Positions 8,202 through 18,234 are shown, numbered from the stretch's first letter. The stretch is DNA of 64,000 nucleotides from Rhizobium sp. FKL33 (GCF_005222915.1 NZ_STFX01000005.1:62001-126000), one strand, 5' to 3'. A program made the numbers and translations. Notes: generated from the sequence alone by a model not told the origin.

Positions 8202-8890
8202 GCGTCGTCTCCCCGAACCGCGAGCGCAGTGGCGGCGACAAGGCCGGCGAGTGCGCCCGCAACGATGTGCCAGGCGCCGCCGAGGGTCTGGTGGGTGAGA
8301 ACCGCCGCAGCCCCGCTGGCCATAAGCACGAGCGCCGTGGCGCGCCCCTTCCAGAAACCCATCACCAGCACGATGAACAAAGCCGGAAAGGCGAAATCGA
8401 GACCGGTCACAACGGGATCGCCGAGAAGCGCGCCGAGGCCGGCGCCGATCAGGCTCGAAACGATCCAGTTGAGATAGAAGGGCGCGGCCATGCCGAAATA
8501 GTAAGCGGGCGTCAGCGGCGCAGCGCGGGCGCGCGCTTCGGCAAGCGCCCAGTTCTCATCGGCCATCACCATCAGCGCCAACGGCTTCTGCGGCCCGCGA
8601 AAGGCTGAAAGCGCGCGGTCGAGCGACGCGCCCATCAGCACATGCCGCATATTCACCAGCAGCGCCGCAAAACCCAGCGCGCTCCAGGACGCAGGATGCG
8701 TCCAGAGATCCATGGCGACGAATTGCGAGCCGCCGGCGAAAACCAGCGCGCTCATCAGGCCGACTTCGAGCGGCGACAGGCCCTTGCCGGTGGCGACGGC
8801 GCCGAAGACGAGGCCGATGGGAAATGCGGCGATGATGATGGGGAAGATGGTGCGGGCTCCGAGGAGCATGTCGGATCGAATGTTCGTCAT
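8198..8890 (-). CDS. azlC: AzlC-family branched-chain amino acid exporter
   Basis: A 230-residue membrane protein with about six segments and AzlC landmarks: PIGLVFGAVATGKGLSPLE near the start, FAGGSQFVAMDLW and NMRHVLMGASL in the middle. It forms the two-component AzlCD exporter with the overlapping downstream gene. An AraC-type regulator lies 64 bases upstream on the same strand and is a plausible controller. Confidence 0.92.
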   Translation of the reverse strand: MTNIRSDMLLGARTIFPIIIAAFPIGLVFGAVATGKGLSPLEVGLMSALVFAGGSQFVAMDLWTHPASWSALGFAALLVNMRHVLMGASLDRALSAFRGPQKPLALMVMADENWALAEARARAAPLTPAYYFGMAAPFYLNWIVSSLIGAGLGALLGDPVVTGLDFAFPALFIVLVMGFWKGRATALVLMASGAAAVLTHQTLGGAWHIVAGALAGLVAATALAVRGDDA

Positions 8891-8954
8891 GGGGTTTCCT
8901 TCACTCGTCTGCGGGGTAGCGCGAGGAAGGCGGAAACGTCTTGAAGGAAATTGA

Positions 8955-9815
8955 TCAGCCGGCCCGGAAAACGGCGGGCGTCACCCCGGTGCGCGCTTTG
9001 AAGTGCCGCGTCAGATGTGCCTGGTCGGCGAAGCCGCAGGCCATCGCCGTCTCGGAGGGCGCCGCGCCCTTGCGCAGCAGACGTCTGGCCTCGCGAATGC
9101 GCAAATCGGTCTGATAGGCGTGCGGCGTGATGAAGTAATGTTTGCGGAAGGCGCGGATGAGATGGGCGCGGCTGAGGCCGGCGATGCGCGCGAGCAGCTC
9201 CAGCGAAATCTCTTCGTCGAAATGGGCGTCGATATAGTCGCGCGCGCGTCGCACGCCCAAGGGCTCGGCATGATCGGGCGGGGCGACGATTTCGGCGCCG
9301 TGGCGGGAGAACATCGCGAGCAGCACTGAATACATGCTCTCTTCGCCCTCAAGCGCGCTTGCGCCCTCCTCGATGGCGCGATGGGCGCGGCAGAAGCGGG
9401 CCGCCAGTTCCGGATCGGAGATGAGCTGGCGCGAAAAGCTCGGCGCGCCGTGAATGCTCTTGCCGCTGACATCCTCCAAAATATCGGTGAACACCCGCAT
9501 ATCGGGATAGATCATCCGGTAGCGGTAGCCCTCCTCGACGCCGGGCTGGCCGTCATGGGTCTCGCCGGGATTGATCAGATAGAGCGCGCCCGGTCCGGTC
9601 ATTTCGCGCTCGCCGCGGATCATCGCCATCTGACAGCCCGCCTCGATCGCGCCGATCGAAAACGTGTCGTGCGAATGCGGGGCGAATTCATGGGTGATGA
9701 AGGTGGCGCGCATGCATTCCATGTCCCGGAAGCGGGCGTCCCGCCAGAACCGCGCATGTTCGGACTTGTCGGTCGGCATGGCTTCGGTGGCCTGCCGCTG
9801 GGAGATGTTATGCAT
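8955..9815 (-). CDS. AraC-family transcriptional regulator
   Basis: A 286-residue regulator. The N-terminal half is a cupin-like sensor (HEFAPHSHDTFSIGAIEAG, then GALYLINPGETHDG). The C-terminal two helix-turn-helix motifs occupy about 185-285 (LELLARIAGLSRAHLIRAF and TAMACGFADQAHLTRHF). ATG 9815 (MHNISQ) is preferred over an upstream in-frame start at 9830. It is co-directional with azlCD and divergent from alr. AraC/AzlCD pairs are common, so it probably regulates the exporter; the inducer is unknown. Confidence 0.9.
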   Translation of the reverse strand: MHNISQRQATEAMPTDKSEHARFWRDARFRDMECMRATFITHEFAPHSHDTFSIGAIEAGCQMAMIRGEREMTGPGALYLINPGETHDGQPGVEEGYRYRMIYPDMRVFTDILEDVSGKSIHGAPSFSRQLISDPELAARFCRAHRAIEEGASALEGEESMYSVLLAMFSRHGAEIVAPPDHAEPLGVRRARDYIDAHFDEEISLELLARIAGLSRAHLIRAFRKHYFITPHAYQTDLRIREARRLLRKGAAPSETAMACGFADQAHLTRHFKARTGVTPAVFRAG

Positions 9816-9916
9816 GGCTGCTTCTACCAAACCTGGTCCGTGGGGTCTTGAACAAAATGCGCAGGGCTCCCCGCGCCGCCGTTGCCCCGCGCGGCGTTTG
9901 CGCTTATGCAGCGGGC

Positions 9917-11029
9917 ATGCGTCATGATCCCCTCCCGCCCCCCGATTTTGCCGTCGCGGCCTGTCGTCTCACCATCGATGTCGGCGCTTGCGTCGCCAAT
10001 TGGCGCGCGATCGCGGCCCGCTCGAAGGGGGCAACGGGCGCGGCGGTGAAGGCCGACGCCTATGGTCTCGGCGCAGAAATCATCGCGCCGGCGCTGGCGC
10101 GCGCCGGCTGCCGCGATTTCTTTGTCGCCACCATCGAGGAAGGCGCGAGCCTGCGGCGTCTCGTCCCTGACGCGCGCATCTTCTCGGTGTCGGGTCTATG
10201 GGCTGGCCAGGAGGCTCTGGCGATCAGTCGGCGGATCATTCCCGTCGCCGCCTCCCCTGAACAACTGGAGCTGATCGCCGGCTTGGGCGGCGCGCTGGAG
10301 CACGCCGTCTTCATCGACACCGGCATGAACCGGCTCGGTCTGACGGCCGAACAGGCGGCCGCCTATGCGCAATCGGGCGGCAAGCCTGTGATGGTCATGA
10401 GCCATCTCGCCTGCGCGGACGAGCCGGATCACGCTCTGAATGCGCGGCAAAACGAGTCTTTTCAGCCGCTTGCGGCGCTTTTTGCAGAGGCTGAATCAAG
10501 CCTTTCGAGTTCCGCAGGAATTCTGCTGGGACCTGACTATCACTATGATCTCACCCGACCCGGAATCGCGCTTTATGGCGGCATGACGCTGGGCGGCTTT
10601 GCGCCGCGGCCGGTCGCGACGGCCGAGGCGCGGGTGATCCAGATCCGCCATGCGAAGGCCGGCGAGACGGTGAGCTATGGCGCGCGGGAACGGCTTTCGC
10701 GCGACAGCCGCATCGCCATCATTGGCGCGGGTTATGCGGATGGCTGGCACAGGGCGGCCTCCGGTGCCGGAGTTCCCCTGCGGAATGCGGGCGCCGCGGG
10801 CGGAGCGATAAGCCTGGCGGGCCACACGGCCCCCATCCTCGGAAGGATCACCATGGATCTGACCATGGTGGATGTCACCGACATTCCCGAACATCTCGTC
10901 CGAGATGGTGATTACGCAGAATTCTTCGGCCCGAACCTGCCGATCGAGGACGTCGCCCGCGCCGCCGGCACAATCAGCTACGAATTGCTGACCAGCCTGG
11001 GCAAACGCTATGTCAGGCGGATCGTCTGA
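9917..11029 (+). CDS. alr: alanine racemase
   Basis: A 370-residue PLP enzyme interconverting L- and D-alanine for peptidoglycan. The PLP lysine is in AAVKADAYGLGA (about Lys45). Other landmarks are FIDTGMNRLG, the YDLTRPGIALYGG block, the C-terminal-domain SYGARERL (catalytic Tyr region) and the substrate block GRITMDLTMVDVTD. The frame opens at 9848, but the first 23 residues are Arg/Ala-rich and non-conserved, so ATG 9917 (MRHDPLPP) is chosen. In many rhizobia alr follows dnaB directly; here about 2.8 kb of accessory genes separate them. Confidence 0.95.
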   Translation: MRHDPLPPPDFAVAACRLTIDVGACVANWRAIAARSKGATGAAVKADAYGLGAEIIAPALARAGCRDFFVATIEEGASLRRLVPDARIFSVSGLWAGQEALAISRRIIPVAASPEQLELIAGLGGALEHAVFIDTGMNRLGLTAEQAAAYAQSGGKPVMVMSHLACADEPDHALNARQNESFQPLAALFAEAESSLSSSAGILLGPDYHYDLTRPGIALYGGMTLGGFAPRPVATAEARVIQIRHAKAGETVSYGARERLSRDSRIAIIGAGYADGWHRAASGAGVPLRNAGAAGGAISLAGHTAPILGRITMDLTMVDVTDIPEHLVRDGDYAEFFGPNLPIEDVARAAGTISYELLTSLGKRYVRRIV

Positions 11030-11171
11030 CACTCCGCCCTCAAGGGCCTTCAAAATGCTCTTGCTTCCGGCTCACGACGCGAACTATCCCCACCCGCATC
11101 TTGAACATGGTTGAAGGGGCGCCCATTTCGCGCTAGGCCAAAGCCTGACGAAAACAGGAGTTTTTTCCACC

Positions 11172-11870
11172 ATGAGCCTGGTCGACACGATCAAGAGCAC
11201 CCTTGTTCCCATTCACCGCGAGGGACACAAGTTCATCCTGGCCTTCTTCGTGGCCTCCGTGGTGCTCGGCCTCATCTGGTATCCGCTGTTCTGGGTCGGC
11301 ATGGTGCTGACCGCATGGTGCGCCTATTTCTTCCGCGATCCCGAGCGCTCGGTGCCGCAGGATGAGGACTGGGTCATCAGCCCAGCCGACGGCAAGGTGT
11401 CGCTGATCTCGGTCTGCCCGCCGCCGGCGGAACTCGGCCTCGGCGACGAGCCGATGCTGAAGATCTCGGTGTTCATGAATGTGTTCAATTGCCATGTGAA
11501 CCGTGCGCCCGTGCGCGGCACGATCAGCCAGATCGCCTATCGCGAAGGCAAGTTCCTCAACGCCGATCTCGACAAGGCCAGCGACGAGAATGAACGCAAC
11601 GGCCTGGTGATCGACACGGTGCGCGGCAAGATCGGGGTCGTGCAGGTGGCCGGCCTCGTGGCACGCCGTATCGTCTGCTGGTCGCATGCCGGCCAATCCA
11701 TCGACGCTGGCGAACGTTTCGGCCTGATCCGCTTCGGCTCGCGCCTCGACGTCTACCTGCCCGATGGCTTCACGCCGCGCGTGTCGATCGGCCAGACGGC
11801 GATCGCCGGTGAAACCTTGCTGGCTGAATTCGGTTCCGACAAGGGCCCGGTGCTGACGCGCCGCATCTGA
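11172..11870 (+). CDS. psd: phosphatidylserine decarboxylase proenzyme
   Basis: A 232-residue short-type Psd, which makes phosphatidylethanolamine from phosphatidylserine at the inner membrane. Two hydrophobic segments lie at about 20-55, followed by FFRDPER and SPADGKV. The self-cleavage site is the Gly-Ser in [13 protein letters not shown], with Ser190 becoming the pyruvoyl cofactor. pssA starts 11 bases later, so the two sequential enzymes form one operon. Confidence 0.96.
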   Translation: MSLVDTIKSTLVPIHREGHKFILAFFVASVVLGLIWYPLFWVGMVLTAWCAYFFRDPERSVPQDEDWVISPADGKVSLISVCPPPAELGLGDEPMLKISVFMNVFNCHVNRAPVRGTISQIAYREGKFLNADLDKASDENERNGLVIDTVRGKIGVVQVAGLVARRIVCWSHAGQSIDAGERFGLIRFGSRLDVYLPDGFTPRVSIGQTAIAGETLLAEFGSDKGPVLTRRI

Positions 11871-11881
11871 CGGAGAGAGAC

Positions 11882-12787
11882 ATGGACAACGCAGCCTTGC
11901 CGCCCGACGGCGCCGAAGTCGAAGAAGACGGCGGGCGCGGACCACGCCTCCGCGAGATCCCTCTGCGGATGATGGTGCCCAACCTCATCACGGTTCTGGC
12001 GATCTGCGCCGGTCTCACCGGCATCCGCCTCGCCTTCGAAAACCGCTTCGAACTGGCGGTCAGCATGGTGCTGCTGGCGGCGTTCCTGGACGGCATCGAC
12101 GGACGCGTCGCGCGGATGATGCGGGCGACGTCCAATTTCGGCGTGCAGATGGATTCGCTCGCCGACATCATCAATTTCGGCGTCGCGCCGGCGCTGGTGC
12201 TCTATGTCTATGTGCTCGACGACGCCCGCTCGATCGGCTGGATCGCGGCGCTGATCTACGCCATCTCAGCCGGATTGCGGCTGGCGCGGTTCAACGTCAT
12301 GGTCGATCGGCCGAACAAGCCGAAATGGCTGTCGGAATACTTCGTGGGCGTGCCTGCGCCGGCCGGCGCGCTCCTGGTGCTGACGCCGGTCTATATCGGC
12401 TTTCTCGGCTTCGACGTCGCCTCCTATATCGACGCCGACATCCGGCGCTATCTGGCCTATGCGACGGCGGCTTATACGGTGCTGATCGGCTATCTGCTGG
12501 TCTCGCGCGTGCCGGTCTGGTCGGGCAAGGCGCAGGGCATGATCCGCCGCGAGAATGCGCTGCCGTTCATTCTCGTCGTCGTGCTCTATGTCGCGCTTCT
12601 GATGAGCTTCACCTGGCAGGTTTTGGCCGTGACCTCGATCGCCTATCTCTGCACCCTGCCCTTCGGCGCGCGCGCTTGGCAGAAGAAATATGGCGGCCTG
12701 CCCCCGCATGAGACCGCTTTGGAAGAGGGCGTTGTGCCCGACGACAAGACGATCCAGGCGGCGCAGGCGGCCGACACCTCACGCTGA
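11882..12787 (+). CDS. pssA: CDP-diacylglycerol-serine O-phosphatidyltransferase
   Basis: A 301-residue membrane enzyme that makes phosphatidylserine from CDP-diacylglycerol and serine. The CDP-alcohol phosphatidyltransferase signature spans D70 to D95 (DGIDGRVAR, then G87, D91, D95). About eight hydrophobic segments follow a polar N-terminus. It lies directly behind psd. Its last nine bases overlap the 3' end of the convergent acyl-ACP synthetase gene. Confidence 0.96.
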   Translation: MDNAALPPDGAEVEEDGGRGPRLREIPLRMMVPNLITVLAICAGLTGIRLAFENRFELAVSMVLLAAFLDGIDGRVARMMRATSNFGVQMDSLADIINFGVAPALVLYVYVLDDARSIGWIAALIYAISAGLRLARFNVMVDRPNKPKWLSEYFVGVPAPAGALLVLTPVYIGFLGFDVASYIDADIRRYLAYATAAYTVLIGYLLVSRVPVWSGKAQGMIRRENALPFILVVVLYVALLMSFTWQVLAVTSIAYLCTLPFGARAWQKKYGGLPPHETALEEGVVPDDKTIQAAQAADTSR

Positions 12788-14932
12788 GGCGTCGCCGCGC
12801 TCCTTCAACGCCAGCCGGTGGAGTTCGGGATAATCCGTCTTCCCGGACCCCAGCCGTGGTATGGCGTCGATTTCCATGATGCCGTCCGGGATCAGCAATT
12901 CGGAAGCGCCGAGGTTTTTGGCGCCGGAGATCAACGCGCTTTTCTGCGGCGATGAATGGGTGGTGAGCAACACCAGCTTTTCGCCGCGCCTGGGATCCGC
13001 GAGCGCCACGGCTGCGTGATCGGCGTCCGGCCAGACATGATTGGCGAGTTTCTCGAGCGCGCCGAGCGACACCATCTCCCCAGCGATCTTGGCGAAGCGC
13101 TTGGCGCGGCCGCGGATGGTGATGAAGCCGCGCGCGTCGATCTCCACGATATCGCCGGTGTCGTGCCATTTGCCTTGCAGCGGGCTGAGCACGCCCGGGG
13201 TCTCCGGCAGATAATAGCCCATCATCACATTCGGACCGGAGATGGAGAGGCGTTTGCCGTCCACCATGCCCTCCACAGGCTCGAGCGTCATCTCCATGCC
13301 CGGCAGCAGCCGTCCGACAGATCCATCCTTCGAATGACTGCTCGAATTGACCGCCACCACCGGCGAGGCCTCGGTCATGCCGTAGCCTTCGAGAACCCTC
13401 ACACCAAAGCGGTCGAGGAAGATTCGTCGCGTTTCCGGCCTGACCGGCTCGGCGCCGGCGACGATCATGCGCAGACTTTCGAAGTCGCCTTCCTTGGCGG
13501 AGCGGCCATAGCCCGAAAGGAAAGTGTCGGTGCCGAACATGATGGTGGGGCGCACCTTGCGGGCGACGCCGGGGATGATCTTGTAATGCAGCGGCGATGG
13601 ATAAAGCGACAGCCTGACGCCATAGGCCAGCGGCAGCACCATGCCGCCCAGGAGACCGAAGGAATGGAAAAGCGGCAAGACATTGAACAGCGTGTCTTCC
13701 TGCGAAATATCGATGCGACAATCGGCCTGAGCGGCATTGGCGAGGAGATTGATCGACGACAGCGCCACGCCTTTGGGCGCGCCTTCGGACCCCGACGTGA
13801 ACAGTACGATGGCTGCGTCGGTGGGCTCTGAGCGTCGAACCGGCCAACGCCAGAAGGCCACGCCCAGCACTTTTTCCCACCAGCCGATCTCTTTCTGGAT
13901 ATCTTCGAGATAGACCAGACGCACGCCGCCTTCGTTCAGGCGCTCCACCAGTTTTTCCAGTTCGGCCCGCTCAATGAAGGCGCGGGAGGTCAGGACGACA
14001 TTGATCGCGGCCGTCTGCGCGGCGCTGGCGATGGCCGCCGCCCCCGCCGTATAGTTGAGCATGGCCGCTGGCGCGCCGCCCGAGGCGAGCGCCAGCACAG
14101 TCAGCACGGCGCCGTTCGAGTTGGGCAGCATGACGCCGACAGGCTTGCCGCGCGGCGAAAGTTCCACGAAACGGCGCGCGAGAACGCGGACGCCGATCAG
14201 GGCCTGCCGATAGGTCAGCCGGCCGCCGAGCGAATCTTCGAGGATCTCGCGTGACGGGCCATAGAGCCTAGCCGCCTCCACCATCGCCTGAAACAGGGTG
14301 CGATCGAGTTCGGCGGCGCGCAATTTGGCGGCGGCGAGGCCGTCGGCAAGCTGATCCGCGAGCGCGGCGCCGGTCGCCTCACTCACCGAGAAGGGCGGCG
14401 CGGCGACCACGGTGATCTGCGGCCAGGCCCTGCGGGGCGCCTTTTCACGCGGCCAGTAGGACAGGACGCTGTGGCGCACGCCGGAAACATGGATGGGCAC
14501 GATGCGCGCCGTGGCCTGTTTGGCCGCTTCGCCGATCTCCGCAAGCCGCGCCATCGTGTCCTCGGAAAGCTCGACTTCTTTGGGAGCATAGAGGCAGAGC
14601 CGTCCCTGACCCGCCAGCACCGAACGCAGCAGCGGCAGGTAAATCGAGGCGTCGCCTTCGAGCCTGACATGGAAAACGCCGACCGGCAGAAACGCCTTGA
14701 ACAACAGCCGATCCAGCCGGCTCTGTTCGGCGACCAGATAGATCACAGGTCCGACGAGTTCAGCGGAGCCTCTGAAGCCTCGATAACGCGCGCCCGCCGC
14801 GAATTTCAAAAAGGTCAGCGACAGGGCCTGACCATAGGTGAGAGCGGAGCCGGATTTTTCCCGCCATGCCGTCACCAGCCAGGTCACCAAGGCGCCGCCC
14901 AACACGGCGATGATAGCGTTTACGAGATTCAC
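12779..14932 (-). CDS. Aas-like acyl-ACP synthetase with degenerate acyltransferase domain
   Basis: A 717-residue fusion resembling Aas (acyl-[ACP]-phospholipid acyltransferase/acyl-ACP synthetase). The C-terminal AMP-forming ligase spans about 205-710, with FTSGSEGAPKG at 378-388, EGYGMTEASP, DTGDIVEID and a GSGKTDYPEL end. Residues about 50-200 sit where Aas has a PlsC/LPLAT acyltransferase, but the catalytic His-x4-Asp appears as Glu69-x4-Asp74 and the glycine-rich acceptor block is replaced by APKEVEL. The ligase therefore looks active and the acyltransferase probably not. An N-terminal membrane helix (about 5-22) is present. Its position beside psd-pssA fits a role in phospholipid acyl-chain recycling. 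Confidence 0.85.
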   Translation of the reverse strand: MNLVNAIIAVLGGALVTWLVTAWREKSGSALTYGQALSLTFLKFAAGARYRGFRGSAELVGPVIYLVAEQSRLDRLLFKAFLPVGVFHVRLEGDASIYLPLLRSVLAGQGRLCLYAPKEVELSEDTMARLAEIGEAAKQATARIVPIHVSGVRHSVLSYWPREKAPRRAWPQITVVAAPPFSVSEATGAALADQLADGLAAAKLRAAELDRTLFQAMVEAARLYGPSREILEDSLGGRLTYRQALIGVRVLARRFVELSPRGKPVGVMLPNSNGAVLTVLALASGGAPAAMLNYTAGAAAIASAAQTAAINVVLTSRAFIERAELEKLVERLNEGGVRLVYLEDIQKEIGWWEKVLGVAFWRWPVRRSEPTDAAIVLFTSGSEGAPKGVALSSINLLANAAQADCRIDISQEDTLFNVLPLFHSFGLLGGMVLPLAYGVRLSLYPSPLHYKIIPGVARKVRPTIMFGTDTFLSGYGRSAKEGDFESLRMIVAGAEPVRPETRRIFLDRFGVRVLEGYGMTEASPVVAVNSSSHSKDGSVGRLLPGMEMTLEPVEGMVDGKRLSISGPNVMMGYYLPETPGVLSPLQGKWHDTGDIVEIDARGFITIRGRAKRFAKIAGEMVSLGALEKLANHVWPDADHAAVALADPRRGEKLVLLTTHSSPQKSALISGAKNLGASELLIPDGIMEIDAIPRLGSGKTDYPELHRLALKERGDASA

Positions 14933-15016
14933 GGGGCCTCCCCATCATGCGCAAAACGACAGAATGTGCGGGACCGCGATCAGGTTCACGGCCCCAAGAG
15001 CCGCTAGGCGAAAAGA

Positions 15017-15754
15017 TTATGGCAATTTGTAATCCGCGAACCGCTTTTCCCGCACCAGATAGAGTTTTCCGGTTTCGGTGACGTCGGGTCCGGTGAGATC
15101 CGCGATGACTTTGGCCACCTCGCTTGGATGCGGCAGCGTCGCCGGATCTTCGCCCGGATAGGCCTGGGCGCGCATCGCGGTGCGCGTGCCGCCGGGATCG
15201 ACGGAATTCACCGTCAACGGCAGGCGTTCGCTTTCGGCCGCCCATGTGCGGGCCAAGGCTTCGACAGCCGCCTTGGACGCCGAATAGGGGCCCCAGAACG
15301 GCTTGCATTTATGCGCGAGGCTCGAGGACAGGATCAGCGCCCTGCCCTGATCGGATTTCTGCATCAGGGGATCGACCGAACGGATCAGACGCCAGGTGGC
15401 GGTGACATTGACCGTCATCACCTTCTCGAACACCTTGGCCTCGACATGGCCGATCGGGGAGATCACGCCGAGCAGGCCGGCATTGGCGACGAGAATGTCC
15501 AGCTTGCCCCAGCGCTCGAAGATCGCGCCGCCGAGCGCGTCGATAGCGGCCATGTCGGAGAGGTCGAAGGGAACGAGCGTGGCGCTGCCGCCTTCGGCCT
15601 TGATCGCGTCATCGAGCTCTTCCAGACCGCCGACGGTGCGGGCGCAGGCCACGACATGCGCGCCCCGGCGGGCGAGTTCCAATGCGGTGAAGTAACCGAT
15701 GCCGCGCGAGGCGCCGGTGACCAGGGCGACGCGGCCGTTCAGATCGAAACTCAT
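15017..15754 (-). CDS. SDR-family oxidoreductase
   Basis: A 245-residue classical short-chain dehydrogenase/reductase. It has the nucleotide-binding TGASRGIG (13-20), the NAG motif (91-93), catalytic Ser in ILSSSLAH (about 144) and Tyr157/Lys161 in YSASK. The upstream in-frame start at 15766 adds four residues; ATG 15754 (MSFDLNG) matches usual SDR starts. The substrate cannot be deduced. It lies 59 bases downstream of purF on the same strand and may share its transcript. Confidence 0.9.
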   Translation of the reverse strand: MSFDLNGRVALVTGASRGIGYFTALELARRGAHVVACARTVGGLEELDDAIKAEGGSATLVPFDLSDMAAIDALGGAIFERWGKLDILVANAGLLGVISPIGHVEAKVFEKVMTVNVTATWRLIRSVDPLMQKSDQGRALILSSSLAHKCKPFWGPYSASKAAVEALARTWAAESERLPLTVNSVDPGGTRTAMRAQAYPGEDPATLPHPSEVAKVIADLTGPDVTETGKLYLVREKRFADYKLP

Positions 15755-15813
15755 GCTCTCTCCCAATATGCTTTCGGGAGAGCGCCCGGCCCTCCCGTCC
15801 TCATGCGTCCCGA

Positions 15814-17304
15814 TCAGACCTTGCCGGCGCGCGCCGCCGTGCGGGTGGCGAAATTCTCGGCCTCGCGGTCGAGAAGCCGGGTCGGATAGTCGCCGGTGAA
15901 GTAGTGATCGGTAAATTGCGGATTGGCCGCATTGCGCGGTTCGCCGCCGACGGCGCGGTAAAGACCGTCGATCGACAGGAATGCGAGCGAATCCGCGCCG
16001 ATATATTTCGCCATCGCCTTTTCATCGGCATATTGGTTGGCGAGCAGCTTGTCGGCGTCGGGCGTGTCGATGCCGTAGAAATCCGGATGAAAAATCATCG
16101 GGCTTGCGACGCGGATATGCACTTCCTTGGCGCCGGCGTCGCGGATCATCTGCACGATCTTGAGCGAGGTCGTGCCGCGCACGATGGAATCGTCCACGAG
16201 AACGACGCGCTTGCCCTCGATCATGGCGCGATTGGCGGAATGCTTGAGCTTGACGCCGAAAGCGCGGATCTGCTGCGTCGGCTCGATGAAGGTGCGGCCG
16301 ACATAATGGTTGCGGATGATGCCGTATTCGAAGGGAATGCCGCTCGCCTGGGCGTAGCCCAGCGCAGCCGGCGTGCCGCCATCCGGCACCGGCACCACGA
16401 CATCGCCATCGCAGGGCGCTTCGGCGGCGAGGTTGGCGCCGGCGGCCTTGCGGGTCTGATAGACGTTGCGACCACCGACGACCGAATCCGGACGGGCGAA
16501 ATAGACATATTCGAACATGCACAGCCGCTCCGGCTGCGGGCGCGCCGGCGGGCGGGCGTCGATCGAAATCGAGCCGTCAGGCTGCAATTCACAGATGATC
16601 ACTTCGCCATTCCTGACGTCGCGGATATATTTCGCGCCGATAATGTCGAGAGCGCAGGTTTCCGAGCAGAAGATCGGCTTGCCATCGAGTTCGCCCATCA
16701 CCAGCGGACGGATGCCGATCGGGTCGCGGGCGGCAATGAGCTTGGTGCGCGTCATCGCCAGCATGGAATAGCCGCCTTCCATCTGCCTGATCGCGTCGAT
16801 GAAGCGATCGGTGGTGGAGGCATGGCGCGAGCGGGCGATGAGATGCAGCACGACTTCGGTGTCGGACGTCGACTGACAGATGGCGCCGGTTGCGATGATC
16901 TGGCGGCGGAGCGTCAGGCCATTGGTGAAGTTGCCATTGTGCGCAATGGCGATGCCGCCCTCTTCCAGTTCGGCGAACAGCGGCTGCACATTGCGCAGCG
17001 CCACTTCGCCGGTGGTCGAATAGCGCGTATGGCCAATGGCGATGGTTCCCGGAAGTTTCGCGAGCGTGGCGGGATTGGTGTAGTGATCGCCCACCAGGCC
17101 CATATGCTTTTCGGTATGGAACTGCTTGCCGTCGAAGGAGACGATGCCCGCCGCTTCCTGGCCGCGATGCTGCAGAGCATGCAAGCCGAGCGCCGTCAGC
17201 GTCGCCGCGTCCGGATGGCCCAGAATGCCGAACACCCCGCACTCTTCGTGAAGGGTGTCACCGTCGAGAAAATCCATGTCCATGGCAGAAGCGTGTGCGT
17301 TCAT
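15814..17304 (-). CDS. purF: amidophosphoribosyltransferase
   Basis: A 496-residue enzyme of the first committed step of purine synthesis (PRPP plus glutamine to phosphoribosylamine). The mature N-terminal nucleophile is Cys22 in EE-CGVFGILGH, so a 21-residue propeptide is removed. The class II glutaminase region (HALQHRGQEAAG, IGHTRYST) is followed by the PRPP-binding loop VVLVDDSIVRGTTS. cvpA lies upstream on the same strand, the conserved cvpA-purF arrangement, but 227 bases separate them. Confidence 0.97.
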   Translation of the reverse strand: MNAHASAMDMDFLDGDTLHEECGVFGILGHPDAATLTALGLHALQHRGQEAAGIVSFDGKQFHTEKHMGLVGDHYTNPATLAKLPGTIAIGHTRYSTTGEVALRNVQPLFAELEEGGIAIAHNGNFTNGLTLRRQIIATGAICQSTSDTEVVLHLIARSRHASTTDRFIDAIRQMEGGYSMLAMTRTKLIAARDPIGIRPLVMGELDGKPIFCSETCALDIIGAKYIRDVRNGEVIICELQPDGSISIDARPPARPQPERLCMFEYVYFARPDSVVGGRNVYQTRKAAGANLAAEAPCDGDVVVPVPDGGTPAALGYAQASGIPFEYGIIRNHYVGRTFIEPTQQIRAFGVKLKHSANRAMIEGKRVVLVDDSIVRGTTSLKIVQMIRDAGAKEVHIRVASPMIFHPDFYGIDTPDADKLLANQYADEKAMAKYIGADSLAFLSIDGLYRAVGGEPRNAANPQFTDHYFTGDYPTRLLDREAENFATRTAARAGKV

Positions 17305-17531
17305 CGGTTTTGCAGCCTTTGGCTTTTTCCAGTCTCACTAGCGCCGATCGCGGATGCGAGAAAGCCGGTATATGTGCGAGGACGCGATCTTTTTCAATCG
17401 CGCCGGCGCATGCCCAAAGGTTTCTCTGCGTTCGATCTATGAAGACACTCATTCGGTCCTGGCACGGCCGCCACGGCCGGCCCTCGCCCGGCCGGCGTCT
17501 TCAGACCGGCTGGGGTCGATGACGAAATCTG

Positions 17532-18149
17532 TTACTGCGCGGGCGCGGCCGGGGCTGTTCCGCTTGCGTCGTCGGCGGGCGCGGCTTCCTGCGCGCCTTC
17601 GACGGGGGCTGCGCCGTCCTGGCCCTGCTTGTTCATCTTTTCCTCGATCTTCTTGCGCAGGAGGGCGGCCACGTCTTCCGGCAGCGCCTCCTTGAGCTTC
17701 TCGCCGAGACCGTCGAGGAAGGGCTTGGACTTCGCGTCGCGGATCCAGGCAGGGTGCTTTTCGACCGGCACCCATTCATTGAAGAACTGCACCGCGACCA
17801 CGATGATCAGGATGCCGCGCGCCGCGCCGAAGATGAAGCCGAGCGTGCGATCGAGCGCGCCGATGCGGCTGTCGATGATCATGTCGGCGATGCGCATGGT
17901 GATGAAGGAAATGACGATCAGCGCGATGAGGAAAATCGCCGCCGCCGAGGCGATGATCGCGAACTTGTCTTCGGCGATGAAATTCTTGGCGTAGGGCAGA
18001 CCCAGCGGGTAGAGCTTGTAGGCCGCATAGGCCGAACCGACCCAGCTGACCACCGACAGGACTTCGCGCGAAAAGCCGCGGACCATGGCGAGCACGGCGG
18101 AAAACAGCGCAACGCCGAGAACGATACCGTCAAAACCAGTAATAGGCAT
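17532..18149 (-). CDS. cvpA: CvpA-family membrane protein
   Basis: A 205-residue protein with four membrane segments in the first 130 residues, including the family block GFSREVLSVVSWVGSAYAA and SRIGALDRTLGFIFGAARG. The Ala/Pro/Glu-rich tail is cytoplasmic or disordered. CvpA proteins are linked to colicin V production and envelope homeostasis; the molecular activity is unclear. ATG 18149 (MPITGFDG) is preferred to the upstream frame start at 18179. Confidence 0.92.
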   Translation of the reverse strand: MPITGFDGIVLGVALFSAVLAMVRGFSREVLSVVSWVGSAYAAYKLYPLGLPYAKNFIAEDKFAIIASAAAIFLIALIVISFITMRIADMIIDSRIGALDRTLGFIFGAARGILIIVVAVQFFNEWVPVEKHPAWIRDAKSKPFLDGLGEKLKEALPEDVAALLRKKIEEKMNKQGQDGAAPVEGAQEAAPADDASGTAPAAPAQ

Positions 18150-18234
18150 AAATACTCTCCGATACGGCGGTCCGTTCACCGCTCATCGCCAGACGGCGGC
18201 AGCTATAGCATTGCAAGACTTTAAAACAAAAGCC

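Noticed and set aside
15904-17442. 512-codon frame opposite purF
   Set aside because: Antisense shadow of a confident gene.
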